Assembly (NCBI RefSeq): GCF_015461835.1
Contig: NZ_JACOPX010000004.1
Location: 248,001-312,000, forward strand
From: Pseudomonas neuropathica
GTDB taxonomy: Bacteria > Pseudomonadota > Gammaproteobacteria > Pseudomonadales > Pseudomonadaceae
Length of the DNA stretch: 64,000 nucleotides
Reading direction: 5' to 3'
Shown: positions 1 to 9,971 of the stretch, piece by piece
Layout of the letters: every line of letters begins with the position of its first letter
Numbering within the stretch: the first letter of the stretch is position 1
The notes under the pieces: generated by a model
The model's database searches: none
Told to the model about the DNA's origin: nothing
Seen by the model: only the letters and a program-made list of their open reading frames with translations
Program-made: the position numbers and the translations under genes

Positions 1-292
1 CACCGTTGGCCAGGGTGACCTTGCCATCTTCCGCGGCCGTCAGCGATTTGGACACTTCACCGCTGTAGGCATCCTGTTTGACCAGCAAGTGCTGATCACT
101 GTCCAGCGTCTTGACCTCTTTCCAGTCAATAGTGACCGCACCGGCGTATTTGGTCTGGATCAACAGCTTGCCGCCATCGAACACGGTGATGGTGCCGCTC
201 AACTTGTCACCGTTCTTCAACCAGACGGTGTCGGCAAGCAGGGGCGTGGACGCACTGAAAACAGCAAGGCACAGCAGGGATCTGGACAACAT
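1..292 (-). CDS. DUF481 family protein, 5' part only
   Basis: The gene runs off the left edge, so only the first 97 codons are present. The start is the ATG at 290-292. It begins with a signal peptide (MLSRSLLCLAVFSASTPLLA) followed by DTVWLKNGDKLSGTI, a pattern typical of DUF481 (YdiY-like) salt-induced outer-membrane proteins, in which a short SH3-like region precedes a C-terminal beta-barrel. The barrel part lies outside the window. It is divergent from the alkyltransferase-like gene at 458. Function is not established for the family; an envelope location is inferred. Confidence 0.7.
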   Translation of the reverse strand, partial: MLSRSLLCLAVFSASTPLLADTVWLKNGDKLSGTITVFDGGKLLIQTKYAGAVTIDWKEVKTLDSDQHLLVKQDAYSGEVSKSLTAAEDGKVTLANG

Positions 293-457
293 AAGCAAAT
301 CGAAGGCTCAAGTTTGCGAAAAAAGGTCGGCATTATCCGTAGGAATAAGACCCTGACAAGGACTGACCGGACGATTTCCGATGAGTTCATTTCTCAATTG
401 CGCGATCACCGTTTACTCTGAAAGTCATCAGACTGTTCATGCTCAGGAACCGCGTAC

Positions 458-811
458 GTGAAAGACCCGCTCGACAGCGTTGAAAACGATGCGCAAATCC
501 GACGCACGGCGCTCTACTCGACGCTCGCCCAAGTGCCCGAAGGCAAAGTCGTCAGCTATGGTCAGTTAGCTGAACTGGCCGGGTTGGGGCGCGCCGCCCG
601 CTGGGTCGGCCGCACCTTGAGTCAGTTGCCCGGCGATACAAAGCTGCCTTGGCACCGTGTGCTGGGCGCCGGCGGTCGGATCAGCCTGCCGGTGGGCAGC
701 CCGTCCGGCGATGAACAACGGGCCCGATTGCGCACGGAAGGCATCACCGTCCTGAACAATCGTGTGGATATTCAGCGCCATGGCTGGCGTCCGGTAGAGC
801 ACAGCGGTTAG
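458..811 (+). CDS. Alkyltransferase-like protein (ATL, MGMT family)
   Basis: A 117-residue DNA-binding protein of the O6-methylguanine-DNA methyltransferase family. The MGMT active site PCHR is replaced by PWHR (residues 64-67, Trp65 for Cys), the hallmark of ATL proteins. These cannot transfer alkyl groups but bind O6-alkylguanine and flag it for nucleotide excision repair. The helix-turn-helix region (VVSYGQLAELAG, about residues 31-42) and the arginine-finger region (GRAARWVGRTL) are present. The start is GTG at 458; no in-frame ATG lies nearby, and an AGGA lies 12 bases upstream. It is followed 43 bp later by an AmpG-like permease and is probably cotranscribed with it. Confidence 0.85.
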   Translation: MKDPLDSVENDAQIRRTALYSTLAQVPEGKVVSYGQLAELAGLGRAARWVGRTLSQLPGDTKLPWHRVLGAGGRISLPVGSPSGDEQRARLRTEGITVLNNRVDIQRHGWRPVEHSG

Positions 812-854
812 AGTGCGCGCTTTGTTTCCGCAATCTTGAGGCAGACTTCAGCCC

Positions 855-2414
855 ATGCCCCGTAAAACCTGGCGCGCCGCGCTAGCCGCTTATGCCAGTC
901 CTTCGACGCTCGTGCTGTTGTTGCTCGGTTTCGCCGCCGGCCTGCCGTACATGCTGGTGTTCTCTACGCTTTCCGTCTGGCTGCGTGAAGCCGGTGTCGC
1001 CCGTGAAACCATTGGCTACGCCAGCCTGATCGGCCTGGCCTATGCGTTCAAATGGGTCTGGTCACCACTGCTCGACCAATGGCGCCTGCCGTTGCTGGGC
1101 AAACTTGGCCGTCGCCGTTCGTGGCTGGTGCTCTCACAAGCCCTGGTCATCCTCGGCTTGATCGGCATGGGTTTCTGCGACCCGCAAAAGCACCTGTCCT
1201 GGTTGATCGCCATTGCGGTTGTCGTCGCCTTCGCCTCCGCCACCCAAGACATCGCGGTCGACGCCTATCGCCTGGAAATCGCCGAAGACAACCGCCAGGC
1301 CGCCCTCGCCGCCAGCTATATGTCCGGGTATCGCGTGGCTGCACTGCTGGCCACCGCTGGCGCGCTGTTCTTCGCTGAGGGCTTCGGCTCCACTGGCTTC
1401 AACTATCAGCATTCGGCCTGGGCCGGCACCTACGCGCTGTTCGGTGCCTTGATGATTCCCGCGCTGCTCACCACGCTGTTCATGCGCGAGCCACCGGTGC
1501 CGCTACGCACTCAGTTGCAGGCCGGGCGTTACACCTTCATGCACCAACTGATGTCGGTGTTTGTGCTGATCGTGTTGCTGGTCTCGGTACCGGCGATGTT
1601 CACCCAGCTCTACAACACTGATTTCGCCAGCGTACTGTTCGGCGGCATGAGCCCGCTCGACCTGCTGCTTGAAGACCGCGCGTTTCTGCGCGCCATTCTG
1701 TATACGCTGCTGACCGGTCTGTGCCTGTCGACCATGGGCCGTCGCGGCCTCGCCCCGGTGCTGACGCCGGTCAATGACTTCATTCTGCGCTATCGCTGGC
1801 AGGCACTGCTGTTGCTCGGCCTGATCGCCACCTATCGAATGTCGGACACGGTGATGGGCGTCATGGCCAACGTGTTCTACATCGACCAGGGTTTTACCAA
1901 GGATCAGATTGCCAGTGTCAGCAAGATCTTCGGCCTGATCATGACGCTGGTAGGCGCCGGCATGGGCGGCCTGCTGATCGTGCGCTTCGGCATTCTGCCG
2001 ATCCTGTTCATCGGTGGGGCGGCCTCGGCAGCCACCAACCTGCTGTTCGTCATGCTCGCCGACATGGGCCCGAACCTGCAGATGCTGGTGGTGACCATAT
2101 CCCTCGACAACTTCAGTTCCGGCCTGGCGACATCGGCGTTCGTTGCCTACCTGTCGAGCCTGACCAACCTGAAGTTCTCGGCCACGCAATACGCGCTGCT
2201 CAGCTCGATCATGCTGCTGTTGCCGCGTCTGATGGGCGGCTATTCCGGGGTTCTGGTGGAGAAGTTCGGTTACCACAGTTTCTTCCTGATCACCGCCCTG
2301 CTCGGTGTGCCGACTCTGCTGTTGATCGCCCTGCACTGGTTCCAGGAGAGCCGCCGCCAAGGCCCGACGCCAACGCCGGAGCCTGTGCCGACACCGGTCG
2401 CAGAAGAATCGTAA
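855..2414 (+). CDS. ampG: AmpG-type muropeptide MFS permease
   Basis: A 519-residue polytopic inner-membrane protein with 12-14 hydrophobic segments. The N-terminal half has the AmpG pattern ([17 protein letters not shown], then [16 protein letters not shown], then [13 protein letters not shown]). The family imports GlcNAc-anhydroMurNAc peptides from the periplasm for murein recycling and thereby feeds AmpR-dependent beta-lactamase induction. An extra loop of about 90 residues in the middle (about 210-300) fits the longer Pseudomonas versions. The C-terminus is a Pro/Thr-rich tail. Pseudomonads carry more than one AmpG-like protein, so the exact paralog is not certain. Confidence 0.8.
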   Translation: MPRKTWRAALAAYASPSTLVLLLLGFAAGLPYMLVFSTLSVWLREAGVARETIGYASLIGLAYAFKWVWSPLLDQWRLPLLGKLGRRRSWLVLSQALVILGLIGMGFCDPQKHLSWLIAIAVVVAFASATQDIAVDAYRLEIAEDNRQAALAASYMSGYRVAALLATAGALFFAEGFGSTGFNYQHSAWAGTYALFGALMIPALLTTLFMREPPVPLRTQLQAGRYTFMHQLMSVFVLIVLLVSVPAMFTQLYNTDFASVLFGGMSPLDLLLEDRAFLRAILYTLLTGLCLSTMGRRGLAPVLTPVNDFILRYRWQALLLLGLIATYRMSDTVMGVMANVFYIDQGFTKDQIASVSKIFGLIMTLVGAGMGGLLIVRFGILPILFIGGAASAATNLLFVMLADMGPNLQMLVVTISLDNFSSGLATSAFVAYLSSLTNLKFSATQYALLSSIMLLLPRLMGGYSGVLVEKFGYHSFFLITALLGVPTLLLIALHWFQESRRQGPTPTPEPVPTPVAEES

Positions 2415-2545
2415 GACGTTTCGGCAACGGCGGGAGGAATCCCGCCGTCGTGCCCCCCCCTACTGACCTCACGCCTGTACGTCGGCAAAACTCGCCGGTA
2501 CACTGCGGAGTCATTTCCAGTCATAGCAACCGACAACGGCCAACC

Positions 2546-4261
2546 ATGCGCACCAGTCAATTTTTGCTCGCCACACAGAAAGAAACGCCTTCCGACGCGG
2601 TCGTGATCAGCCACCAGCTGATGCTGCGCGCCGGCATGATCCGCAAGCTCGCCTCCGGCCTGTACACCTGGCTGCCCATGGGCCTGCGAGTCATGCGCAA
2701 GGTTGAAGCCATCGTTCGCGAAGAGATGAACGCTGCAGGTTCTCTGGAAGTGTTGATGCCGAGCACGCAACCGGCCGAGCTGTGGCAGGAATCGGGGCGC
2801 TGGGAAGAGTACGGCCCTGAGCTGCTGCGCATCAAAGACCGCCACGGTCGCGACTTCTGCGCGGGCCCGACCCATGAAGAAGTGATCACCGATCTGATGC
2901 GCAACGAGTTGAGCAGCTACAAACAGCTGCCGATCAACCTGTACCAGATCCAGACCAAATTCCGTGACGAAATCCGCCCACGCTTCGGCTTGATGCGTGG
3001 CCGTGAATTCATCATGAAAGATGCTTACTCGTTCCACGCTGATCAGGCATCGCTGCAGGTCACCTATGACCGCATGCACCAAGCGTACTGCAACGTGTTT
3101 ACCCGCTTGGGCCTGAAATTCCGTCCGGTTGAAGCCGACAACGGTTCGATCGGTGGCGCGGGTTCGCACGAATTCCACGTACTGGCCGAATCCGGCGAAG
3201 ACGACATCGTCTTCAGCAACGGTTCCGACTACGCGGCGAACATCGAAAAAGCCGAAGCGGTGCCACGCGAAACCTCGCGCGCCGCTCCGACCGAAGAGCT
3301 GCGCCTGGTCGATACGCCAGACACCAAAACCATCGCGGCGCTGGTGGAAAAATTCAATCTGCCGATTGAAAAGACCATCAAGACCCTGATCGTGCGCGCC
3401 GAAGAAGAAGGCAAGCTGATCGCGCTGGTCATCCGCGGCGACCACGAACTCAACGAAATCAAGGCTGCCCAGCAACCTGGCGTAGCCAGCCCGCTGGTCA
3501 TGGCCACCGATGCCGAACTGCGTGACGCCATCGGCGCCGGCGCCGGTTCGCTCGGCCCGCTCAACCTGCCGCTGCCAATCATCATCGACCGTTCGGTCGA
3601 ACTGATGAGCGACTTCGGTATCGGCGCGAACATCGACGACAAGCACTACTTCGGCGTGAACTGGGAGCGTGACCTGCCGGTTCCGACCATCGCTGACCTG
3701 CGTAACGTGGTCGCCGGTGATCCAAGCCCGGACGGCAAAGGCACGCTGGAAATCAAGCGCGGCATCGAAGTCGGGCACATCTTCCAGCTGGGCAACAAGT
3801 ACAGCAAGGCGATGAAGTGCGAAGTGCTGGGCGAGAACGGCAAGCCAGTCACCCTGGAAATGGGTTGCTACGGCATCGGCGTATCTCGCGTGGTGGCTGC
3901 GGCCATTGAGCAGAACAACGACGCCAACGGCATCATCTGGAGCGACACCCTGGCGCCGTTCCAGATCGCTCTGGTACCGCTGCGCTATGAAACCGAGCAG
4001 GTCCGTGAAGCCACCGACAAGCTGTACGCCGAACTGACGGCCGCCGGCTTCGAAGTGCTGCTGGACGATCGCGACAAGAAAACCAGCCCGGGCATCAAAT
4101 TCGCGGACATGGAACTGATCGGCATTCCACACCGGATCGTGGTCAGCGACCGCGGCCTCGCCGAAGGCAACCTGGAATACAAGAGCCGTACCGAGCCGGA
4201 AGCGCAAGCGCTGCCGGTCGCCGATGTGGTGTCCTTCCTTCAGGCCCGTATCCGCCGCTGA
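2546..4261 (+). CDS. proS: Prolyl-tRNA synthetase
   Basis: A class II aminoacyl-tRNA synthetase that charges tRNA-Pro; 571 residues, the usual length of the bacterial type with the editing (INS) domain. Motif regions visible include the N-terminal [26 protein letters not shown] (motif 2 area), the YbaK-like editing domain around residues 230-390, and a C-terminal anticodon-binding domain ([21 protein letters not shown]). The ATG at 2546 is chosen over upstream in-frame starts because the protein family begins MRTSQ and the preceding codons are non-homologous. Confidence 0.97.
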   Translation: MRTSQFLLATQKETPSDAVVISHQLMLRAGMIRKLASGLYTWLPMGLRVMRKVEAIVREEMNAAGSLEVLMPSTQPAELWQESGRWEEYGPELLRIKDRHGRDFCAGPTHEEVITDLMRNELSSYKQLPINLYQIQTKFRDEIRPRFGLMRGREFIMKDAYSFHADQASLQVTYDRMHQAYCNVFTRLGLKFRPVEADNGSIGGAGSHEFHVLAESGEDDIVFSNGSDYAANIEKAEAVPRETSRAAPTEELRLVDTPDTKTIAALVEKFNLPIEKTIKTLIVRAEEEGKLIALVIRGDHELNEIKAAQQPGVASPLVMATDAELRDAIGAGAGSLGPLNLPLPIIIDRSVELMSDFGIGANIDDKHYFGVNWERDLPVPTIADLRNVVAGDPSPDGKGTLEIKRGIEVGHIFQLGNKYSKAMKCEVLGENGKPVTLEMGCYGIGVSRVVAAAIEQNNDANGIIWSDTLAPFQIALVPLRYETEQVREATDKLYAELTAAGFEVLLDDRDKKTSPGIKFADMELIGIPHRIVVSDRGLAEGNLEYKSRTEPEAQALPVADVVSFLQARIRR

Positions 4262-4278
4262 AACCAGATAGAGACGTC

Positions 4279-5232
4279 ATGTTCAAGCGAAACACCTTAG
4301 GCCTCGGTGGCACCGCCCTGTGCGGTGCCCTGCTGGTCAGCGGCTGTGCCAATCACATGTCACAACGCAGCGAGCACGAAGAGCGGGTCGAGCGAAAATT
4401 GCTCGACCACAGCCTGCAGATCGATGTCGGTGAGCCTAAGGAGCTTGAGCTGCCGCAGCGACGCGTAAAGATCAACGAGCAGAAGACCTTCGAAGTCACC
4501 GAGTTCGAAGTGACGCGTCGCTACGATCGCTACACGCCTTACCAGCCTTGGCGGGAGATCTATGAGATTCCGCTAGGCGCGGTAGCCGTGGTGGGCGGCA
4601 TCGGCGCCAACGTGGTCAATGTGTTCGCCCTCGGCAACTTGCCGGACAGCGTCACCAGGGACTGGCTGAGCTATGGTTTTGCCGGGCTCAACCCGTTCAT
4701 GAACGCGCAGTCCAACGGTCGTGCGCAACAGAACCTGGCCGGCATCGATGAAGTCCAGCGCGACAAGCGTACGGAGTATTCGAGCCTGCCGTGGAGCGAA
4801 CGTCCGGTGCAGGTCAAGGCTGGCAAACAGACCTTCGACATGACCACTGATCGTAACGGTGTGCTGCGCCTGAACCTGCTCGACAGTCCGTTTGCCGAAA
4901 ATGACCTTAATCATGTCGGCAAACTGCAGATCAGCGTCGAAGACGCCAAGGATGACGTGCACTCTGACTCATCGCTGATGATCAGCAGTCATCTGCGCGG
5001 CAAGTTGCTGGAAGCGCACGGGCTGATTTATGACGACCTGGAAGACGACGAAGTGAGCCAGTGGGTGCACCGGGTCAAACGTCTGTCGGAACTGGGTCTT
5101 GAAGAAGAAGCCAGCGAGCTGGAACAAAGCCTGATCGAACTGACGCGCAATGATCCCGAGTTGCAGACCGAGTTTCTCAAGTCGCTGACCAAGGATGCCG
5201 GGCGCCTGGTGGCTGATCCGGGACCGAATTAA
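4279..5232 (+). CDS. Predicted outer-membrane or periplasmic lipoprotein
   Basis: A 317-residue protein with a lipoprotein signal: positively charged MFKR, hydrophobic core, and lipobox LVSGC (Cys at residue 23). It starts 17 bp after proS and is probably in the same transcript. The mature part is charged and contains one short hydrophobic stretch (GAVAVVGGIGANVVNVFALG, about residues 101-120). A helical C-terminus is rich in Glu and Leu. I do not recognise a named domain; proS-adjacent lipoproteins of this type are conserved in fluorescent pseudomonads. Confidence 0.8.
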   Translation: MFKRNTLGLGGTALCGALLVSGCANHMSQRSEHEERVERKLLDHSLQIDVGEPKELELPQRRVKINEQKTFEVTEFEVTRRYDRYTPYQPWREIYEIPLGAVAVVGGIGANVVNVFALGNLPDSVTRDWLSYGFAGLNPFMNAQSNGRAQQNLAGIDEVQRDKRTEYSSLPWSERPVQVKAGKQTFDMTTDRNGVLRLNLLDSPFAENDLNHVGKLQISVEDAKDDVHSDSSLMISSHLRGKLLEAHGLIYDDLEDDEVSQWVHRVKRLSELGLEEEASELEQSLIELTRNDPELQTEFLKSLTKDAGRLVADPGPN

Positions 5233-5241
5233 GGCCTATTA

Positions 5242-5313
5242 AAAGATCGCAGCCTGCGGCAGCTCCTACATTGGAACGCATTTCAATGTGGGAGCGAGCT
5301 TGCTCGCGAAGAG
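5242..5313. repeat. Two REP elements in the lipoprotein-dinB gap
   Basis: The 3' intergenic space of convergent genes contains one REP of the GATCGCAGCCTGCGGCAGC type (5244-5270) and one of the GTGGGAGCGAGCTTGCTCGC type (5287-5309). Both are imperfect hairpins typical of Pseudomonas REP families. They could protect or terminate the convergent transcripts. Confidence 0.85.
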
Positions 5314-5334
5314 GCCCTGACAGACACCGCAAAA

Positions 5335-6396
5335 CTACCGCTCAAACAACTCCATCTGCTCAAACCCTCCGCGTAAATCCTCCAGCCTTACCCCAACCCC
5401 CAACAACCGCACCGGTTTGCCGCCGCGATTGAACGCCTGCGTCAGCATCAACTGATAACTGCCCAGATCCCGCCCCGCCCCGGCCTGCTCCAGCGTCGTC
5501 TGGGTAAAGTCATGAAACTTCACTTTCACGAACGGCTTGCCCGGCCGATAACTGCTGTCGATCCGCGCCATACGGGTTTTCAGGGTTTCCAGGAGTTCGG
5601 GCAATTTTTCCAGGCAACTGCGCAGATCCGGCAGATCAACGTCGTAGGTATTTTCCACACTGATGGACTGACGCCGGCTGTCGTTATGCACCAACCGATC
5701 ATCGATCCCACGGGCCAGACTCCAAAGTCGCTCGCCAAAACTGCCGAACTCGCGCACCAGCGCCAGCTTGTCCCACTCGCGCAAGTGCTGGCAGTCGACG
5801 ATCCCCAGCTTGCCGAGCTTGTCGGCGGTGACCTTGCCGACGCCGTGCAACTTGCTCACCGGCAAACCGCTGACAAACTCCTCCACCTGATCCGGCGTAA
5901 TAACGAACAAGCCGTTGGGCTTTTTCCAGTCACTGGCGATTTTTGCCAGAAACTTGTTCGGCGCCACGCCCGCAGACACGGTGATGTGCAATTGATTGGA
6001 GACCCGCCGGCGAATGTCTTGGGCAATGCGTGTGGCACTGCCGCCGAAATGCGCGCTATCGGAAACATCCAGATAAGCCTCATCCAGCGACAGCGGTTCA
6101 ATCAGGTCGGTGTAGTCGCTGAAGATCGTGTGTATTTCTTTCGACGCTTCGCGATACGCGTCCATGCGCGGCTTGACGATGGTCAGGTCCGGGCACAGCT
6201 TCAAAGCATGTCCCGAAGCCATCGCCGAACGCACACCATAGGCCCGCGCTTCGTAATTGCAGGTGGCGATCACCCCGCGCCGGTCCGCCGAACCACCCAC
6301 CGCCAACGGCTTGCCGGCCAGACGCGGGTCATCGCGCATCTCGATAGCGGCGTAGAAGCAATCACAGTCGATGTGGATGATTTTTCGCTGAGTCAT
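5335..6396 (-). CDS. dinB: DNA polymerase IV
   Basis: A 353-residue Y-family translesion polymerase. The catalytic carboxylates are visible: Asp10 in IIHIDCDCFYAAIE and Asp105-Glu106 in SLDEAYLD. The palm, finger and thumb regions are followed by the little-finger domain and a C-terminal QMELF motif, close to the beta-clamp binding consensus. Start is the ATG at 6394-6396. A LexA box lies 50 bp upstream, so SOS induction is expected. It converges with the lipoprotein gene across REP elements. Confidence 0.97.
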   Translation of the reverse strand: MTQRKIIHIDCDCFYAAIEMRDDPRLAGKPLAVGGSADRRGVIATCNYEARAYGVRSAMASGHALKLCPDLTIVKPRMDAYREASKEIHTIFSDYTDLIEPLSLDEAYLDVSDSAHFGGSATRIAQDIRRRVSNQLHITVSAGVAPNKFLAKIASDWKKPNGLFVITPDQVEEFVSGLPVSKLHGVGKVTADKLGKLGIVDCQHLREWDKLALVREFGSFGERLWSLARGIDDRLVHNDSRRQSISVENTYDVDLPDLRSCLEKLPELLETLKTRMARIDSSYRPGKPFVKVKFHDFTQTTLEQAGAGRDLGSYQLMLTQAFNRGGKPVRLLGVGVRLEDLRGGFEQMELFER

Positions 6397-6445
6397 GTCA
6401 GAAAAGGAAACGTGGCGAGCCGGATCGGCAGTATCTCACTGACAC

Positions 6446-6461
6446 CTGTATATAGCACCAG
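6446..6461 (-). promoter_or_regulatory. LexA box upstream of dinB
   Basis: A CTG-N10-CAG match (CTGTATATAGCACCAG) 50 bp before the dinB start. This matches the SOS operator consensus of gamma-proteobacteria. Confidence 0.8.
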
Positions 6462-6635
6462 TGGTATGAAGGTTCTTTCCGGACGGTAGGAAATGTCCTT
6501 TGAATTTATTTTATCAATCGAAGAGAGGCATCCAATAGAGCTGAAAGCCTTGCGCCACCTGCCCTGCAGCGCGAAAAACACCCGACAAAAAGCGCTAACC
6601 GATTGAACCTCAACAGATTTTATTCAGATTGCAGG

Positions 6636-6663
6636 TTGACACCCCGGCGTTCCTCTGTAGAAT
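6636..6663 (+). promoter_or_regulatory. Promoter of first tRNA-fMet gene
   Basis: A perfect -35 TTGACA at 6636-6641 and -10 TAGAAT at 6658-6663 with a 16-bp spacer, ending 13 bp before the tRNA. Confidence 0.8.
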
Positions 6664-6676
6664 GCCGACACACAGA

Positions 6677-6753
<77 letters not shown>

Positions 6754-6759
6754 AACATC

Positions 6760-6793
6760 AAAAAAGGCTACTCGAAAGAGTGGCCTTTTTTGT
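6760..6793 (+). terminator. Terminator of tRNA-fMet copy 1
   Basis: Stem GGCTACTC/GAGTGGCC with a GAAA tetraloop, flanked by A-run and T-run, directly after the tRNA. Confidence 0.9.
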
Positions 6794-6934
6794 GCGCGTC
6801 TGTTTTATCGATTTCCTCTTCTTATAGAGAAGCGATCGCCAAACAGGAATTCTTTGCATTTCCGAAACTTAACGCGCCACCTGCGACCGTTTGACGCGAT
6901 TGCACACTTATTTGACCCTTTACGGGATTAGCGG

Positions 6935-6962
6935 TTGACACCTCGCCGTTCGCCTGTAGAAT
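6935..6962 (+). promoter_or_regulatory. Promoter of second tRNA-fMet gene
   Basis: -35 TTGACA at 6935-6940 and -10 TAGAAT at 6957-6962, 16-bp spacer. The layout is the same as copy 1. Confidence 0.8.
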
Positions 6963-6975
6963 GCCGCCACACAGA

Positions 6976-7052
<77 letters not shown>

Positions 7053-7058
7053 AACATC

Positions 7059-7091
7059 AAAAAAGGCTACTCGAAAGAGTGGCCTTTTTTG
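7059..7091 (+). terminator. Terminator of tRNA-fMet copy 2
   Basis: Same hairpin as after copy 1 (GGCTACTC, GAAA loop, GAGTGGCC, T6). Confidence 0.9.
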
Positions 7092-7331
7092 TATCTGTTG
7101 AAAAAGTCCTTTCGCAACAATGATCTGTCACTGTGCAGTGAACCGCTTGGGATCTTCAGAAGTACTCACTTGCGACTATGCTTGAGTCGCAGGCATGGCC
7201 TCTGCAATCCAGGAACTGCCCTCGCCGATACCCGGTGAGAGGCGTAGTATTTTGTGATTATTTTTTTCTACAGGGATTGGTAACTTGGCTGGATACCTCC
7301 ATCCTGTCGCGCACAATCCAAGAGGTGATTG

Positions 7332-9971
7332 ATGCGCGCCAACTCGTCTGATCCACAAGACACCGTCACAGCGGAACACCCGATCAAACCCGAGCGCCTG
7401 CGCTTGCTGGATCGGTTGAGCAAATACCGTCAGCCCATCGGGCTGGGGGTCACCTTGCTGTTGTTCGCCATTGCGCTGATTGCCTGTCGTCATCTGCTCG
7501 CCGAACTCGATCTCGATGCGCTGCACGACTCGATTCTCGACGTGCCGAAACCCGCCCTGCTCGGCGCCTTCGGTGCGACCGTGGTCGGCTTCATTATTCT
7601 GCTTGGCTATGAATGGTCGGCCAGTCGTTATGCCGGCGTGACCTTACCGCCGCGCACATTGGCGCTGGGCGGCTTCACCGCGTTTGCGATTGGCAATGCG
7701 ATCGGTCTGTCGCTGCTGTCCGGCGGTTCGGTGCGCTACCGTTTATATGCACGATTGGGTCTGGGGGCGTCGGAAGTCGCGCACATGACCTTGTTCGCCA
7801 GTCTGTCGCTGGGTTGCGCCTTGCCGCCGCTGGCAGCGCTCGCGACGCTGAGCGACCTGCCTGCTGCCTCTCAAGCCCTGGGTTTGTCCGAAGGTCTGCT
7901 CGGCACAGTCGCCGCTGTCGTGCTGGCGCTTGGCGCAGTACTGGCTGTCGGCATCTACCGTCGGCGCCTGCCGGAACAACCGTTGCGCGACAATCTGCTG
8001 GTCAGGGTCGGCCGGCGCACGCTGCGCCTGCCGGGCCGCCGCCTGACGTTCCTGCAACTGATCATCACCGCGCTCGACGTTGCCGCTGCCGCTACTGTCC
8101 TCTATCTATTGCTGCCGGAGGCGCCGCCGTTTGGTGCATTCCTGCTGGTGTACCTGTTGGCGCTGGCTGCCGGCGTACTCAGCCATGTGCCCGGCGGTGT
8201 CGGTGTGTTCGAAGCGATTCTGCTGGCCGCTTTCGCCGACAAGCTCGGTGCCGCGCCTCTGGCCGCTGCCCTGCTGCTGTATCGACTGATCTATGTGGTG
8301 CTGCCGCTGCTGGTCGCCTGCGTACTGCTGCTGATCAACGAAGGCCAGCGCCTGTTTCAAACCCAGACCATGCGCGCCGCGTCCGGCCTGGCGGCACCGA
8401 TTCTGGCAGTGTTGGTGTTCCTGTCCGGCGTGGTGTTGCTGTTTTCCGGCGCGACGCCCGAGATCGATACACGTCTGGAGCACATCGGCTTTCTGATCCC
8501 GCATCGTCTGGTCGACGCCTCGCACTTCGGCGCCAGCCTGATCGGCGTGCTCTGTCTGATGCTCGCTCAGGGTCTGCGTCGTCGCCTGTCGGCGGCGTGG
8601 ATGCTCACCACCATTCTGCTGCTGGTCGGCGCCCTGCTCTCGCTGCTTAAAGGTTTCGACTGGGAAGAAGCGACGCTGATGACCCTCACCGCAGCCTTGC
8701 TCGGTGTGTTCCGTCGCTCGTTTTATCGCCCGAGCCGCCTGACCGAACTGCCCTTCTCCCCCCTGTATCTGGTGGCCAGCCTCTGTGTGCTGGGCGCTTC
8801 GACGTGGCTGCTGCTGTTCGCCTATCAGGACGTGCCGTACAGCCATCAACTGTGGTGGCAGTTCACCCTCGACGCTGACGCCCCGCGTGGCCTGCGCTCG
8901 CTACTCGGCGCTGCCGTGCTGTTGCTGGTCATCGCGCTGACCTGGCTGTTGCGCACCGCGCGCCCGGTCATTCACCTGCCGACACCTGACGAGCTCGATC
9001 GCGCGGCGAAGATTCTGATGGCGTCGTCGCAACCTGATGGCGGCCTCGCGCTGACCGGTGACAAGGCACTGCTGTTTCACCAGAACGACGAAGCCTTCCT
9101 GATGTACGCACGCCGTGGCCGCAGCCTGGTGGCGCTGTACGACCCGATCGGCCCCGGCCAGCAGCGCGCCGAGATGATCTGGCAGTTCCGCGACCTTTGC
9201 GACATTCACCACGCCCGCCCGGTGTTCTACCAGGTGCGCGCGGAGAACCTGCCGTACTACATGGACATCGGCCTGACCGCGATCAAACTCGGCGAAGAAG
9301 CCCGGGTCGATCTGCTGCGCTTTGACCTGGAAGCCAAGGGCAAAGAGATGAAGGACCTGCGTTACACCTGGAACCGTGGCACCCGCGACGGCTTGTCGCT
9401 GGAAATCCACGAGCCGGGTCAGGCGCCGATGGACGAATTGAAAGTGATTTCCGATGCGTGGCTGACCGGCAAGAACGTGCGTGAGAAAGGCTTCTCCCTC
9501 GGCCGCTTCAGCGACGATTACCTGAAGCATTTCCGCATCGCGGTGATTCGCTTCGAAGGTCGCCCGGTGGCGTTCGCCAACCTGCTCGAAACTTATAGCC
9601 ATGACCTGGCCAGTCTCGACCTGATGCGCGCACACCCGGACGCCCCCAAGCTGACCATGGAATTCATGATGGTCGGCCTGATTCAACACTATAAGAGTCA
9701 CGGATACGCGCGCTTCAGCCTGGGCATGGTGCCGTTGTCGGGGTTGCAACCCCGGCGTGGTGCACCGCTGACCCAGCGTCTGGGCTCGATGGTTTTCCGC
9801 CGTGGTGAGCAGCTGTACAACTTCCAAGGCTTGCGCCGCTTCAAAGACAAGTTCCAGCCTGACTGGGAACCCCGTTATATGGCCGTGCCCGCCGGACTCG
9901 ATCCGTTGGTGGCCCTGGCCGACACTGCTGCCCTGATCGCGGGCGGCTTGACTGGATTGGTGAAACGCTGA
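7332..9971 (+). CDS. mprF: Aminoacyl-phosphatidylglycerol synthase/flippase (MprF, probably alanyl-PG synthase)
   Basis: A 879-residue integral membrane enzyme. Residues about 20-545 are a polytopic region (N-terminal flippase fold, with the conserved LLSGGSVRYRLYARLG segment). Residues about 565-860 are the cytoplasmic DUF2156 (GNAT-like) domain that transfers the aminoacyl group from tRNA to phosphatidylglycerol (DEAFLMYARRGRSLVALYDP, RYTWNRGTRDGL). This lowers membrane negative charge and protects against cationic peptides. The adjacent VirJ gene matches the P. aeruginosa PA0920-PA0919 pair, where the product is alanyl-PG, so Ala is the likelier amino acid. The ATG at 7332 has GAGG six bases upstream. 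Its stop overlaps the next ATG. Confidence 0.92.
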   Translation: MRANSSDPQDTVTAEHPIKPERLRLLDRLSKYRQPIGLGVTLLLFAIALIACRHLLAELDLDALHDSILDVPKPALLGAFGATVVGFIILLGYEWSASRYAGVTLPPRTLALGGFTAFAIGNAIGLSLLSGGSVRYRLYARLGLGASEVAHMTLFASLSLGCALPPLAALATLSDLPAASQALGLSEGLLGTVAAVVLALGAVLAVGIYRRRLPEQPLRDNLLVRVGRRTLRLPGRRLTFLQLIITALDVAAAATVLYLLLPEAPPFGAFLLVYLLALAAGVLSHVPGGVGVFEAILLAAFADKLGAAPLAAALLLYRLIYVVLPLLVACVLLLINEGQRLFQTQTMRAASGLAAPILAVLVFLSGVVLLFSGATPEIDTRLEHIGFLIPHRLVDASHFGASLIGVLCLMLAQGLRRRLSAAWMLTTILLLVGALLSLLKGFDWEEATLMTLTAALLGVFRRSFYRPSRLTELPFSPLYLVASLCVLGASTWLLLFAYQDVPYSHQLWWQFTLDADAPRGLRSLLGAAVLLLVIALTWLLRTARPVIHLPTPDELDRAAKILMASSQPDGGLALTGDKALLFHQNDEAFLMYARRGRSLVALYDPIGPGQQRAEMIWQFRDLCDIHHARPVFYQVRAENLPYYMDIGLTAIKLGEEARVDLLRFDLEAKGKEMKDLRYTWNRGTRDGLSLEIHEPGQAPMDELKVISDAWLTGKNVREKGFSLGRFSDDYLKHFRIAVIRFEGRPVAFANLLETYSHDLASLDLMRAHPDAPKLTMEFMMVGLIQHYKSHGYARFSLGMVPLSGLQPRRGAPLTQRLGSMVFRRGEQLYNFQGLRRFKDKFQPDWEPRYMAVPAGLDPLVALADTAALIAGGLTGLVKR

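Noticed and set aside
2270..4207. 645-codon minus-strand ORF opposite proS
   Set aside because: It is the antisense shadow of a strongly conserved proS in GC-rich DNA; the translation shows no known domain and is Gln/Asp/Val biased as shadows are.
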